The position numbers were made by a program, and so were the translations under genes. 57,570 nt of DNA from JAADHG01 sp964418645 (GTDB lineage Bacteria; Bacteroidota; Bacteroidia; Flavobacteriales; Flavobacteriaceae), in contig CAYQME010000009.1 of NCBI GenBank assembly GCA_964418645.1, forward strand, positions 1-57,570, given 5' to 3'. Positions within the stretch are counted from its first letter, which is position 1. The number at the start of each line of letters is the position of its first letter. The notes under the pieces were generated by a model. That model worked only from the letters and a program-made list of their open reading frames with translations, ran no database searches and was not told the DNA's origin. Positions 1 through 9,975 of this stretch are shown piece after piece.

Positions 1-1
1 G

Positions 2-1399
2 AGTTCACCAATGACCTCGGAAACAATAGAGAATACTTTAGGGCTTACTCCTGCTAATAGACGATTCGAATTTGTAGCGGCCAATTTTGTTGATTTTCTA
101 ACTGAAATTGGGAATACTGGAGCCTTTGGCCCTAACCCAGATGACATCGATGACGCAGCACCTTTCGATTGGCAATCAGCTACTGGAACAATGACTCCTG
201 GGATAGGTTATGCAACAACTACTCAAGAATTTGGACCAGGATTCCCTCGCCTTGAAAGCTTTATTTTTAATACTGGTGTTTTTAATAATGGTGAAATAAA
301 AGTTACACTTATTAACAATAGTTTAGGCGTATATAATGATTGGAATTTTATTGGCAACCCTTATCCTAGTGCTATAAGTACCGATACTTTTTTTACAGTT
401 AATTCAACTTTTGTTGATGTTATTTATTTATGGGATCAAGCGACAGATGCAAGTAGTAATTCTAGTGGTAATCAAGGCGCCAACTTTTCTGCTGATGATT
501 ATGCCATGATTAATGGTGTTGGGGGAATAGGAGCAAGAGGTGACACAGGAACACCTCCGAATAAATTTGTGCCTTCCTGTCAAGGTTTTTTTGTTGAAGC
601 TTTAGCTGCAGGCGATGTTATTTTTAATAATTCCATGCGTGTTACTGGAAGCAATGATCAATTTTTTAGAACGAATCCAAAATCAAAAAGTAATGCTAAT
701 AAATTATGGATGAATTTAAGTTCCGATAACGGTGTGTTTAAGCAAATACTTGTCGGTTATGTTACTAATGCGACTAATGGTCTTGATAGAACATTTTATG
801 ATGCCCCAAGAAATTTATCCTCTCTTACTGCTACTAATTTATATACCATTATAGAAGGCTCTAACAAAAAATTCGCAATTCAAGGTAAAACTGAAAACAG
901 TTTAACTGAAAATGAAATAATTAAAGTTGGCTTTAAAACTACTATTGATGTCCCAACTATTTATACCCTCTCTATTGCGCAGTTGGAAGGTGCTTTTTTA
1001 AATGAGAATCCTATTTATTTAAAAGATAATTTATTAAATACCTTACACGATTTAAAGGATAGTGATTATAATTTCACCTCAGAAGTTGGCGAATTTAACG
1101 AGCGTTTTGAAATTGTATTTAACCAAGATGCCTTGTCGCTAAGTGATGAAGTCCTTAAAAATAATGCCTTATCAATTATTGAACTACAAAATGGTAATGT
1201 GCAATTTAAACTGTCAGGCAATCTCGCTATGGCATCCATACAAATTATAGATTTACAAGGGCGAATCATCTACAATTTACAAGCTACAGGAAATACTAAA
1301 ACTTATAATCTCACAAACTTAAGTCAAGCTCCATATATAGCAAAAGTGACCTTGGCGAATGGCTCTACCATTACCAAAAAAGCAATAAAACGCTATTAA
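2..1399 (+). CDS. T9SS-sorted secreted protein, 5'-truncated by window edge
   Basis: C-terminal part of a large secreted protein. The frame is open to the left edge. The three codons before the ATG at 11 read Ser-Ser-Pro and align with WSSPV inside the downstream paralog (1899-4403), so that ATG is an internal Met and not the start. The last ~75 residues form a type A T9SS sorting domain: IQIIDLQGRIIYNL, then PYIAKVTL, then a basic end, KKAIKRY. This domain normally directs export through the outer membrane and is then cleaved or attached to the surface. The middle has the 'NPYPSAI' and 'NNSMRVTGSNDQFF' blocks seen in large Bacteroidota surface proteins. No catalytic domain is visible. It may be an adhesin or a polymer-binding protein, but this is not shown. 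Confidence 0.85.
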   Translation, partial: SSPMTSETIENTLGLTPANRRFEFVAANFVDFLTEIGNTGAFGPNPDDIDDAAPFDWQSATGTMTPGIGYATTTQEFGPGFPRLESFIFNTGVFNNGEIKVTLINNSLGVYNDWNFIGNPYPSAISTDTFFTVNSTFVDVIYLWDQATDASSNSSGNQGANFSADDYAMINGVGGIGARGDTGTPPNKFVPSCQGFFVEALAAGDVIFNNSMRVTGSNDQFFRTNPKSKSNANKLWMNLSSDNGVFKQILVGYVTNATNGLDRTFYDAPRNLSSLTATNLYTIIEGSNKKFAIQGKTENSLTENEIIKVGFKTTIDVPTIYTLSIAQLEGAFLNENPIYLKDNLLNTLHDLKDSDYNFTSEVGEFNERFEIVFNQDALSLSDEVLKNNALSIIELQNGNVQFKLSGNLAMASIQIIDLQGRIIYNLQATGNTKTYNLTNLSQAPYIAKVTLANGSTITKKAIKRY

Positions 1400-1898
1400 A
1401 ATTTACTCCATCTTACGGCTTATAGGAAATCTTTGCAAAACAAATTTTCTCAATATATTTTGCTAATTACCTGATTTACCTTACATTTAAGACCGCCTTT
1501 TTGTGATTTTTATGTTACAATCGCTCCCCTAAACTCCTGATTTTCTTCCTACTTACATTAGAATGTTTAGACAAAACCGTCTGCATTTTAAAACGTTATG
1601 CTAAAAAATAATGAGGCTGTCTAAAAAGTAGTCATTGCGAATATCTCGATAATTATCGGGATGAAGCAATTTATTAAATTTAAAGATTAACAGATTACTT
1701 CGAAATTAAAATTTCTCGTAATGACGGTTAAAAAGGACTTATCAGTTAGCCCCATGGCTTCAAGATTAATAGCAATATCTTAAGCTTTTTATTTTTTATG
1801 AATCCGTTGTATGGGATAAACAATAGTATTCATGTCGTTTTGCTTTAATTATTGTGTACGGATTATTTCGTAACAAAGTTGAATTATAAACTAAGTGA
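1400..1898. other. Intergenic region of about 500 bp without a gene
   Basis: No credible ORF lies here. It holds a palindromic repeat (1631-1725). It may also hold a promoter for the next gene: TTTTG at 1838-1842 and TTATTTCG at 1863-1870, 20 bp apart, an imperfect match to the Bacteroidota TTTG/TAnnTTTG pattern. Otherwise it is plain AT-rich DNA. Confidence 0.6.
1631..1725. repeat. Palindromic intergenic repeat, MITE/REP-like
   Basis: The ends GTCATTGCGA (1631-1640) and TCGTAATGAC (1716-1725) are inverted repeats with one mismatch. An inner pair, GAAGCAAT (1663-1670) and ATTACTTC (1694-1701), is also inverted with one mismatch. From general knowledge, 'GTCATTGCGAggaacGAAGCAATCT' style palindromes recur between genes in many Bacteroidota genomes. 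Copy number in this genome cannot be seen from one window. Confidence 0.7.
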
Positions 1899-4403
1899 AT
1901 GAATAAAATTATTACTTGTATAACATTCCTTTTGGCTCTTAACTTTAGCCAAGGTCAAACCACCCTTAGAGCTGGTGATATTGCAATTACTGGGTTTAAT
2001 TCTTTTCTTACAGGTGGTCCAGATGGGTTTTCATTTGTCTTATTAACAGATATTGAGAATACAACTGAAATACAGTTTACAGATCAAGGTTGGCTTAGTG
2101 CTGGAGGCTTTAGAGTAAAAGGGGAGGGCATAATAACTTGGACTGCGACTTCAAATCTATCCTGTGGAACAGTAATAACTATTGCTTACTCGGGTAGTGG
2201 CACCATATATATAACAAATTCTGGAATTGCTGAAGAAACTAATATTGATTTCCGTTTAGACTTTGGTGGAGACCAATTATTGGCTTATCAAGGTTCCATG
2301 TCTGCTCCAACTTTTATATCTGCTATAAATTTTGACAATACTGGCTGGTCTAATGCTGTGGACAAAGACACATCTGCCCTTCCAACAGGATTAATTGATG
2401 GTGTAAATGCTGTAAATCTTGGCGAAACTAATAGTGCACAATATGATTGCTCCATATTGTCTAATCCCTCTTTAATATTAGCAGCCGTATCAGATAATAC
2501 CTTATGGAATTTATCATCTATTTTTATCCCTTTAGTTGATTGTGGTTTTTCTTGTACGGTTATATGTACAGGAGTTACTGTTACTTGGAATGCTGGAGGT
2601 TGGGAAAATGACCTTACTCCAGACATTACTACTCCAGTTTTTATTAATGCTGCTTACAATACTACAGCAAATGGAAGTTTTAGAGCTTGCAGCCTCATCG
2701 TAAGTACTAATTCAACATTAATTATTGCTGATAATGATTTTATTGAAATTAAAAACGATATTACCGTTAATGCTGGAAGTACTATTATTGTACAACCTAA
2801 AGGCGCAGTATTACAAAACGATAATTTTGCAAAAGTTATAGCAAATGGGAATATAACAGTAGTGAAAAAAACTGCTCCTGCAAATAATTGGTACGAATAT
2901 ACCTATTGGAGCTCTCCAGTTTCTGGAGAAAATATAGGTAGTGGTTTAGCTGATGCAGAAACTAGTAGACGTTTTTGGTTTGATGCCTCTAAATATAAAG
3001 ATAGTGGAGCTGAAATAAATAATGATAATGCTCTTACTTTTGGATTTCAAGATGACATAGATGATAATGGTGACGATTGGCAATTAGCCAGTGGTACTGA
3101 TATTATGATTCCAGGCGTTGGGTATGCTTCTACTCACGATGAATTCTTATTCAATGCCTCACTAGGTAATCAATTTGATTATACATTTAATGGCCCTTTC
3201 AATAATGGCGTTGTTACAGTACCTATATACCGGAATGATGAAGAACTTGAAGACAATAACTGGAATCTCATAGGGAATCCTTATCCTTCAGCTATTGATA
3301 CTACAAAATTTTTAGCAGTTAATACCGCCGTAGACACTTCAGTTACTCAATCTCCTACTATAACAGGGGCTCTTTTCATTTGGTCACAAAACACTGCTCC
3401 ATCGGCTAATACAAACGGAAACGAAAATGAAAATTTCGCAGGATCTGATTATGCTGTAATCAATGGAACAGGCAATGTTGCTGGAGGTGATGGCTTAACT
3501 CCAAATAATTATATCCCTTCAGGGCAAAGCTTTTTTGTGTCTATGTCTGATGATGCGCCTTCAACAATATTCTCCTTTGGTGACACCGAAATTCTTGGCA
3601 ATATAATGAACACTAATATTATTTTTAATAACGCTATGCGTGTAACGGGGAGCAACGATCAATTTTTTAAAGCTGCAAGTTTAAAAACAAAAGAGGGTGC
3701 CAATAAAATATGGGTTAATTTAACTTCGGATAATGATGTGTTTAATCAAATACTTATTGGGTATGTAAAAGGTGCTACCAATGGTTTTGATGGTGACTAC
3801 TATGATGCTCCTAGAAATTTATCAACAGATAATGCCAGTATATTATACTCAATTATTGAAGGGAATAATAAAAAATTCTCAATACAAGGTAAAACTATAA
3901 ATAGTTTAAATAAAAATGAAGTGATTACCGTTGGCTTTAAAACTGAAATAGATGTCCCTACTATTTATACGCTCTCTATTGCGCAGTTGGAAGGTACTTT
4001 TTTAAATGAGAATCCTATTTATTTAAAAGATAATTTATTAAACACATTACATAATTTAAAGGAAAGCAACTATAACTTTACTTCTATCGTTGGTGAATTT
4101 AACAACCGTTTTGAAATTGTATTTAACGAAAATGCACTGTCTTTAAGTGACCAAGCAATTACTAATAAAAGCTTATCTATTTTTGAACTCCAAAATGGAA
4201 ATGTACAATTTAAATTATCTGGCAATATCGCCATGAATTCTATTCAAATTATAGATTTACAAGGTAGAGTACTGTATCATTTAAAAGCAAAAGGTAATAC
4301 CAAAACTTATAATTTATCAAACTTAAGTCAAGTGCCATATATTGCAAAAGTGTTTTTGGTTAATGGGACTATCATCACCAAAAAAGTTGTAAATCGGTAT
4401 TGA
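1899..4403 (+). CDS. Large T9SS-sorted secreted protein (paralog of the upstream gene)
   Basis: 834 residues. It has a signal peptide (residues 1-19, MNKIITCITFLLALNFSQG), an N-terminal beta-rich domain (~20-215, 'AGDIAITGFNS', resembling lamin-tail-like modules in secreted Bacteroidota proteins), and a repetitive 'I.V..GSTI.V..G' stretch at ~255-310. The long region shared with the upstream paralog follows (WSSPV, NLIGNPYPSAID, MRVTGSNDQFF). A type A T9SS sorting domain ends it (IQIIDLQGRVLYHL to KKVVNRY). The ATG at 1899 directly begins the signal peptide. It is probably exported and surface-attached or released; no enzyme motif is visible. The gene converges on the TonB receptor gene with 7 bp between stop codons. 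Confidence 0.85.
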   Translation: MNKIITCITFLLALNFSQGQTTLRAGDIAITGFNSFLTGGPDGFSFVLLTDIENTTEIQFTDQGWLSAGGFRVKGEGIITWTATSNLSCGTVITIAYSGSGTIYITNSGIAEETNIDFRLDFGGDQLLAYQGSMSAPTFISAINFDNTGWSNAVDKDTSALPTGLIDGVNAVNLGETNSAQYDCSILSNPSLILAAVSDNTLWNLSSIFIPLVDCGFSCTVICTGVTVTWNAGGWENDLTPDITTPVFINAAYNTTANGSFRACSLIVSTNSTLIIADNDFIEIKNDITVNAGSTIIVQPKGAVLQNDNFAKVIANGNITVVKKTAPANNWYEYTYWSSPVSGENIGSGLADAETSRRFWFDASKYKDSGAEINNDNALTFGFQDDIDDNGDDWQLASGTDIMIPGVGYASTHDEFLFNASLGNQFDYTFNGPFNNGVVTVPIYRNDEELEDNNWNLIGNPYPSAIDTTKFLAVNTAVDTSVTQSPTITGALFIWSQNTAPSANTNGNENENFAGSDYAVINGTGNVAGGDGLTPNNYIPSGQSFFVSMSDDAPSTIFSFGDTEILGNIMNTNIIFNNAMRVTGSNDQFFKAASLKTKEGANKIWVNLTSDNDVFNQILIGYVKGATNGFDGDYYDAPRNLSTDNASILYSIIEGNNKKFSIQGKTINSLNKNEVITVGFKTEIDVPTIYTLSIAQLEGTFLNENPIYLKDNLLNTLHNLKESNYNFTSIVGEFNNRFEIVFNENALSLSDQAITNKSLSIFELQNGNVQFKLSGNIAMNSIQIIDLQGRVLYHLKAKGNTKTYNLSNLSQVPYIAKVFLVNGTIITKKVVNRY

Positions 4404-4410
4404 TTTAAAA

Positions 4411-6813
4411 TTACAAACTGTATTTAACAGCTAAAATAAAGTTTAATCCAGGAGCGGCTATCCCTGAAGAATAAGATCTGTAACGTTGGTTTGTAATGTT
4501 CTCTAGGGTAGCAATTACCGACGTACTATTGTTTACTTGGTATTGCGACCTAAAATTTAATGTGAACCAAGATGGAGCGTACGGATTTCCATTTTTATCT
4601 TTAGCGTATAGATAATCTTTATCAACTTCAGAAGGCGCTAATTGGTTAAACGAAAGTTCGTTAGTATAGTTAAAAAAAGCATCCCATTTTAGTTTCTCAT
4701 TCTCCCAAATAAAATGTGTGTTCCCAAAGTTTGGAGCCACATGTCTGATAGGGACTTCTATTCCGTTTTGGTCTTCTTCGCTACCTCCAATAACGCTATA
4801 TTGGGTCGTTAATTTAAAATGTTCGTTAAAAGATATTTTTGCGCCTACTTCAAAACCATAAATCCATGCTTTTGACGCATTCTGTATCGCTTTAATATCA
4901 CTGATCTCTCCATCATATATTATTTGAGTTTCACCATTTATACTAAAATCTCGTCGTACCAAAGCATTGTCCAAATATGTATAATATGTTGCAAAATCTA
5001 ATACAACTTTATCAAAATTTAAAACCAATCCCAATTCCCCACTATATGCATACTCAGATTCTAATTTTGAATTTGGCACTATAACTGTCCCTGGTTCCGA
5101 ATCAAAAATTTTACCTATATCATCAATATTTGGCGCTCTAAACGCTGTAGAAGCATTAAACTTCCATAGCATTTTACTGTTTGGAGCCCAACTGATTCCT
5201 GCAGTTCCAGTAAGTGCTCCTGTTTTAATATTAGAACTATTAAAGGGTAGGTTAAAAAAGATATTGTTTTCCTGTAAATTGGCTTGAATAGAAATATGGT
5301 TAAACCGAGTTCCAGTTTGAAAAGTAAACTTTTTATTTGGCTTGTATTTATAGTTCACGTAAGCTGCTAAGGATTGCCAAGAAGAGCCGTTAGGGTATCT
5401 TGAAGCAATAGTTGTTGATGTGTTATTGAAAATATTGGTTTGCTTGCCTTGTGACCCAACTGTGTTATAAATATATTCCACGCCATAAAACCATTTGGAT
5501 CTTTCAGAAACTAGTTTATCCAAATCAATATTTACTGTAATAACATCTACATTTTCTTTTCGGGTTCGTCTTGTATCCGAATTTAAATTCCGATTATTTC
5601 TGCTTTCTTGAAAATTTTGATATGCTGCTGTAATCTTAACTTCATCGTAGAGGTTAGAATTACTACTTAATTTGGTCATTTGAAGGTTCCCTAAAAACCA
5701 TCGTTGGGGTCCATAAAACCATTCGGCTGAATGTAATTGAGACCCTTTGTATCTAATAAGTCTGTCATATCTTGGATAATCTGAAGTTGATGAATAATGC
5801 AGGCCTAGATCAAAACTCAAATCTTCTTTGGCTTGATAATGTGCCTTTTCTAAAAAATTAATTTGATTATACCCTGTAATTTTTTGAACTCTAGGATTAC
5901 TGTTCTCTACAATATTGTCTTGCCCATTTGAAGTGTCAATATATTCTAACCTCAAGTAATCAGTTGGACCATATTTCCCCATTTTTAAATCATCAAAAGC
6001 AGTATAACTAGCACTTGTAAAGAACGCCCATTTCTTGTACCCTAAATTAAAATCAATGTGTCCTGCTTTTTCATTACTTGCACTGGCGTAACGCAAGACT
6101 GTGTTTGCTTTAAAATTAGGTGTGTCTGATTGGGATAGAATAGGTTTTTTTGTATAAAAATTCATCACGCCTCCAATGGCATCACTACCATAAATAATTG
6201 ATTCTGAGCCTAATATAATTTCGGTGTTTTGAACTGTAAATGGGTCTATAGATATAACGTTTTGAACATTTCCTCCTCTAAAAATGGCATTATTCATTCT
6301 AACATCATCTACTGAGAGTAATAATCTATTAGTAGAAAACCCTCTTATTAAGGGGCTGCCACCTCCTAATTGGCTCTTTTGAATAAAGACTTGTCCGCTA
6401 TTTTGTAATAAATCTGCACTTGTTTGTGGGTTTGAAAACACAATATCTTCGGCTTTAACGCTCACAATTTTATGTGGTACTTCTTTTTTGCTTTGTTCAA
6501 ATTTTGAAGCAGAGATTACAATTTCATCCAAATCCTGTGTCTTTGCTTTTAAATACAAAACGGAAGGTACTTTTGACTTCGTTAGAACTACTTTAATGTG
6601 TGAAATATGTTGAAAAATAATTTTCTCGTTTTCTGTAAACACATCAATTAACAATTTGCCTTCCAAATTGGTCACTGTGCTTTTTGTTTTAGAATTGTTA
6701 TACGCGGCAACTCCTAAAATTGGTTCTTTGGTTAATGCATCTAATATGGTAATTTCCTGAGCTTGCAAGAAAAAGCACATTAAACATGAAAAAAAGAGAA
6801 CTAAGTGCTTCAT
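4411..6813 (-). CDS. TonB-dependent outer-membrane receptor
   Basis: 800 residues. In order: signal peptide (1-18), CarboxypepD_reg-like beta-sandwich (~20-95, ITILDALTKEPILGVAAYN), TonB plug domain (~105-225, with LIRGFSTNRLLLSVDDVRMN and SESIIYGSDAIGGVMNFYTK) and a beta-barrel to the C-terminus. Such proteins import a bound substrate across the outer membrane using TonB-ExbBD energy. The plug sequence resembles receptors of the heme/hemoglobin/siderophore class more than SusC-type glycan receptors, and no SusD partner is adjacent. The substrate is therefore unproven. The start lies 4 bp after the recO stop, so it is probably co-transcribed with porZ-recO. Confidence 0.9.
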   Translation of the reverse strand: MKHLVLFFSCLMCFFLQAQEITILDALTKEPILGVAAYNNSKTKSTVTNLEGKLLIDVFTENEKIIFQHISHIKVVLTKSKVPSVLYLKAKTQDLDEIVISASKFEQSKKEVPHKIVSVKAEDIVFSNPQTSADLLQNSGQVFIQKSQLGGGSPLIRGFSTNRLLLSVDDVRMNNAIFRGGNVQNVISIDPFTVQNTEIILGSESIIYGSDAIGGVMNFYTKKPILSQSDTPNFKANTVLRYASASNEKAGHIDFNLGYKKWAFFTSASYTAFDDLKMGKYGPTDYLRLEYIDTSNGQDNIVENSNPRVQKITGYNQINFLEKAHYQAKEDLSFDLGLHYSSTSDYPRYDRLIRYKGSQLHSAEWFYGPQRWFLGNLQMTKLSSNSNLYDEVKITAAYQNFQESRNNRNLNSDTRRTRKENVDVITVNIDLDKLVSERSKWFYGVEYIYNTVGSQGKQTNIFNNTSTTIASRYPNGSSWQSLAAYVNYKYKPNKKFTFQTGTRFNHISIQANLQENNIFFNLPFNSSNIKTGALTGTAGISWAPNSKMLWKFNASTAFRAPNIDDIGKIFDSEPGTVIVPNSKLESEYAYSGELGLVLNFDKVVLDFATYYTYLDNALVRRDFSINGETQIIYDGEISDIKAIQNASKAWIYGFEVGAKISFNEHFKLTTQYSVIGGSEEDQNGIEVPIRHVAPNFGNTHFIWENEKLKWDAFFNYTNELSFNQLAPSEVDKDYLYAKDKNGNPYAPSWFTLNFRSQYQVNNSTSVIATLENITNQRYRSYSSGIAAPGLNFILAVKYSL

Positions 6814-6817
6814 CTTT

Positions 6818-7537
6818 TTAATTAAAAACTTGATTTAATATAGTCACAGATTTGGGTTGTTTAAAACCGTCCAAATGTAACTTAAAATAGAGTAAAATCA
6901 TATTTAAAAATTCTCGTTTTTGAATTGCATCAACAACTACTGATTTACTCTCATCAAATTTTATACCTAACAGGTGTTTTAGAAGGATTAAATTATTTCC
7001 TGAAACACAAAATACCCCAGACTTTGTTAACTGAAACTTTCCTTCTTCCAGATTAAAATATGGAGTTCCCCTTTGTGTAGACTCTGGATAAAACCCTAAA
7101 TACTTAGTCAGCTTAATTAAAAATATTAAATGAAAATTGGAGTTAGTATCGTTTTCATCAAACCAAATAAAAGCCTTTTCTAGAAAATTATAAAGAGGTA
7201 TATTCTTTTCTTCTTCTATTAAAATGTTAGATAATACTTCTGAAAGAAACATAACTATAGTACTCTTTATTACATTAGTATGAAGTGTTCTATAGTTAAA
7301 ATGAAGCTTAGCGTCTTTAAAATATTGTAAAGATCTATTGTTTTTATGGTCTGCTTCAATATCCAAGATTGATAAGGGTTGAAAATAAGCAGGTTTAAAT
7401 TTGCCTTTTTTTGATTTGAGTGCATTTTTAATTAAATATGTCTGTAAACCAAAATCTTTGGTGTAACATTTTATAATTAGGTCATAATCTTTATATCTTA
7501 TTTTTGATAATACTATGGCTGTTGTAGAAATAAGCAT
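6818..7537 (-). CDS. recO: DNA repair protein RecO
   Basis: 239 residues. RecO loads RecA onto SSB-coated single-stranded DNA together with RecR (RecFOR pathway) in the cytoplasm. The N-terminus (TTAIVLSKIRYKDYDLIIKC, then FGLQTYLIKNALKSKKGKFK) is the typical RecO OB-fold; an alpha-helical C-terminal half follows. Only isolated cysteines are present, so the four-Cys zinc site of some RecO proteins is absent. The start codon overlaps the porZ stop by one base (TAATG), which suggests translational coupling. Pairing of recO with porZ is, as far as I recall, common in Flavobacteriia. Confidence 0.9.
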   Translation of the reverse strand: MLISTTAIVLSKIRYKDYDLIIKCYTKDFGLQTYLIKNALKSKKGKFKPAYFQPLSILDIEADHKNNRSLQYFKDAKLHFNYRTLHTNVIKSTIVMFLSEVLSNILIEEEKNIPLYNFLEKAFIWFDENDTNSNFHLIFLIKLTKYLGFYPESTQRGTPYFNLEEGKFQLTKSGVFCVSGNNLILLKHLLGIKFDESKSVVVDAIQKREFLNMILLYFKLHLDGFKQPKSVTILNQVFN

Positions 7538-9879
7538 TATCTAACAATCATTAGCTTTAAGACTTTGGTTTCGAAGGTGTCTAAATCTGATAGCATAATT
7601 AAGTAAACTCCTGAAGCAACCTTATTATTAGCAAGGTTTTTACCGTTCCAAAAAGCTGTGCCTCCATCAATTTCTAGATTATAGCCTCTGTATCTTAAAT
7701 TATTTCTAGATTGGGCTTCGGCAACCAAGTTGCCTTCAATATCTGTGATTTTTATGTTAACATTGTCTGTAATGCCTTTTATTTTTATCTTTTTAGAGAT
7801 GGCATTAAAAGCTGGTCTAACAGGATTAGGATATATATAAGCATCGGACAATTCGTCTTTAGGAGATGACCCTCCTGCTTTAAATGAAAGCAGGCCTCTA
7901 TCAGTAGCAATATACACTAGACCATTGTCTGCATCTATACTTATATCATTAATGGTATTTGAGGGCAAAGGTGAATTATCCTTAGTAAAATGAAAAATAG
8001 TCTGTTGACCATCAGATGAAAAATAAAATATTCCTGCATCTATTGTACCAATCCATTTATTATTTGAACCATCTACTTTAATATCCGAAATAAATTGTAC
8101 TTCTAAAAGTTCTTTGGGGATGCCATCTTCAAGAATAATGATGGGTTCAGTGGAAACATTTTCATCTGAAAAGAAATTTGAGGTATTAAACAAGACTCTT
8201 AAACCACGAGTTGTCCCAATCCATAATTGATTTCTTTTGTCTAAGGCTATTGCGGTTGCAGATATAAATGGTAGGTTTCCGTTTTCTTTATCTATGTTTT
8301 TTATCGCTCCATTATTTGGATTAAACCCTATAACTCCAAATTCAAAGGTTGTGAGGAAAATAGTGCCAGATGGTTCAATAATTAAGTCTTTAAAACCTAA
8401 ATTATCAAAAGCTTCAGGGATTAATTCTGAAAAAGTATAACTTCTCCATTGATTAATAGAAGGGTCAAACGATTTTAATGGTTTTTGAATCAATGAGGAA
8501 ATAGACCATAACAACCCATTCGAATCAAATGATGTTCCTGAGACTCTAATCCCAACAAAATTCGGGTTATTGGGTAATATTAGTGATTCCAATCCGCTAT
8601 TAGTTTGGTCATATCTAATAATGGGCTCATTATCATTAATTTCTAATATGCCATCTTTAAAAGAACTAATAAAAACTTGACTTGGGTTAAGAGGGTTTAT
8701 TGAAATTGCGTTTAGATTTCTAGAGTTAAATATACTGTCGTATGGAATATTAATCCATTGCTCATTTTGTAAATGACTTAAGCCATATTCTCTTAAAGGG
8801 AAGGCGTTATAGTCAGAAGTATAATCTCCATAGGTTGCCCAAAGACTTCCAAAATCAGCTTCAACAGAAAAGGTGTTATTTCTTAAAGGGCCATCGGGAT
8901 GAATTTCTTCAAATACTGAAACATTACTAACTGTTGTTTTTAAAACACCAAATCCTTCTGTGCCAATATATATGCCTTCATTAGTAGTAATTGCTGCAGT
9001 GAATTTTGTATCATACTCGCTTGTTACTATTGGATTTGCTAACACATTAAAATTAGTATCGTAAACATAGACTTCGTCTTGTGTAGTTACAATTAGGTTA
9101 TTTGTGGAGCTTTTTAAATCTAAAGTCGCACTTGGATAAACAAATAATTGATTAAGAATGGTATTATTTATTTCAAAAATTCTTCTGCTTGTAGAGGTAC
9201 AATACAGCTGATCTGAAAACGTCTCAATACCTAAAAAATTCCCTGAAGTAATCTGATTCCACTCTTGAAAATCAATTAAATTGGGACTGCTTAGCAATCC
9301 TCTTCTTATGCCTGCATTATCAAGACATGCAGCGTAAATATAATCTTCAATAATAGCAATTTGACTAACCTTAATTTGGCTCCCTCCATTACCAATAAAA
9401 TAAGTATCTCCAAATTCTAATCTTGATAAATCAAAAACCGATACTCCAAAATCTGAAGCTATATAAACAGCTCCATTATATTCGTTAAAATGGTTTATCC
9501 TTTTATCGTCTGGCGGTATGGTTTGTTTATCAATAATATCTACAACAGTAACAACTTCTCCTGTATCCACAAGAAAAACTTCAATCAATCCGTTTTCATA
9601 ACCAATAATTAACTGATTAAAATTATCACTGTAATAAATTGTTGAAATAAGCTCTCCTGATAATCCGTTAACTGTCGAAATCTTTTCAATTTCAGAAGAA
9701 CTCAAATCATAGCTAAAAATTGCATTTTCAGAAGCTGCATAAATTTTGTTATTTCCTTCAACAGCATCCGTAATATTTAAATATGAAAAATGCCCTTCCC
9801 ATAAGGTAGTAAAATCTTGTGCTCTTATGAAAACAGAACATAGTACTACAATAATTAATACTGCAGATTTCTTTTTCAT
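7537..9879 (-). CDS. porZ: PorZ-like T9SS beta-propeller protein
   Basis: 780 residues, close to the roughly 776 of P. gingivalis PorZ. It has a signal peptide (1-20, MKKKSAVLIIVVLCSVFIRA), two seven-bladed-propeller-like regions (~25-330 and ~335-680, with repeated 'LWIGTTRGL', 'WIGTIDAGI' and 'VYIATDRGL' blades) and a C-terminal sorting-type domain (SDAYIYPNPVRP, ITDIEGNLVAEA, ASGVYLIMLSD). PorZ sits at the cell surface and takes part in T9SS cargo attachment, where in P. gingivalis it delivers A-LPS to the PorU sortase. The N-terminal 'TLWEGHFSYLNITDAVEGNNKIYAASENA' region is characteristic. A TATATTTG box at 9920-9927 (minus) could drive the porZ-recO-receptor operon. The exact function in this organism is inferred. 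Confidence 0.85.
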   Translation of the reverse strand: MKKKSAVLIIVVLCSVFIRAQDFTTLWEGHFSYLNITDAVEGNNKIYAASENAIFSYDLSSSEIEKISTVNGLSGELISTIYYSDNFNQLIIGYENGLIEVFLVDTGEVVTVVDIIDKQTIPPDDKRINHFNEYNGAVYIASDFGVSVFDLSRLEFGDTYFIGNGGSQIKVSQIAIIEDYIYAACLDNAGIRRGLLSSPNLIDFQEWNQITSGNFLGIETFSDQLYCTSTSRRIFEINNTILNQLFVYPSATLDLKSSTNNLIVTTQDEVYVYDTNFNVLANPIVTSEYDTKFTAAITTNEGIYIGTEGFGVLKTTVSNVSVFEEIHPDGPLRNNTFSVEADFGSLWATYGDYTSDYNAFPLREYGLSHLQNEQWINIPYDSIFNSRNLNAISINPLNPSQVFISSFKDGILEINDNEPIIRYDQTNSGLESLILPNNPNFVGIRVSGTSFDSNGLLWSISSLIQKPLKSFDPSINQWRSYTFSELIPEAFDNLGFKDLIIEPSGTIFLTTFEFGVIGFNPNNGAIKNIDKENGNLPFISATAIALDKRNQLWIGTTRGLRVLFNTSNFFSDENVSTEPIIILEDGIPKELLEVQFISDIKVDGSNNKWIGTIDAGIFYFSSDGQQTIFHFTKDNSPLPSNTINDISIDADNGLVYIATDRGLLSFKAGGSSPKDELSDAYIYPNPVRPAFNAISKKIKIKGITDNVNIKITDIEGNLVAEAQSRNNLRYRGYNLEIDGGTAFWNGKNLANNKVASGVYLIMLSDLDTFETKVLKLMIVR

Positions 9880-9975
9880 TTGTTTAGTTGTATTTATTTA
9901 ATCAATGCTATAATGCTTTCAAATATATTTATAACTAACGACAAATACTTTAAAATCATATGTATTATAATTGAA

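Noticed and set aside
11..13. ATG at 11 as the true start of the first protein
   Set aside because: The frame is open upstream, and the preceding codons align with the interior of the paralog. No signal peptide follows this Met.
1400..1898. tRNA or small RNA gene in the long gap
   Set aside because: The only secondary structure visible is the palindromic repeat; no cloverleaf or conserved RNA motif was seen.
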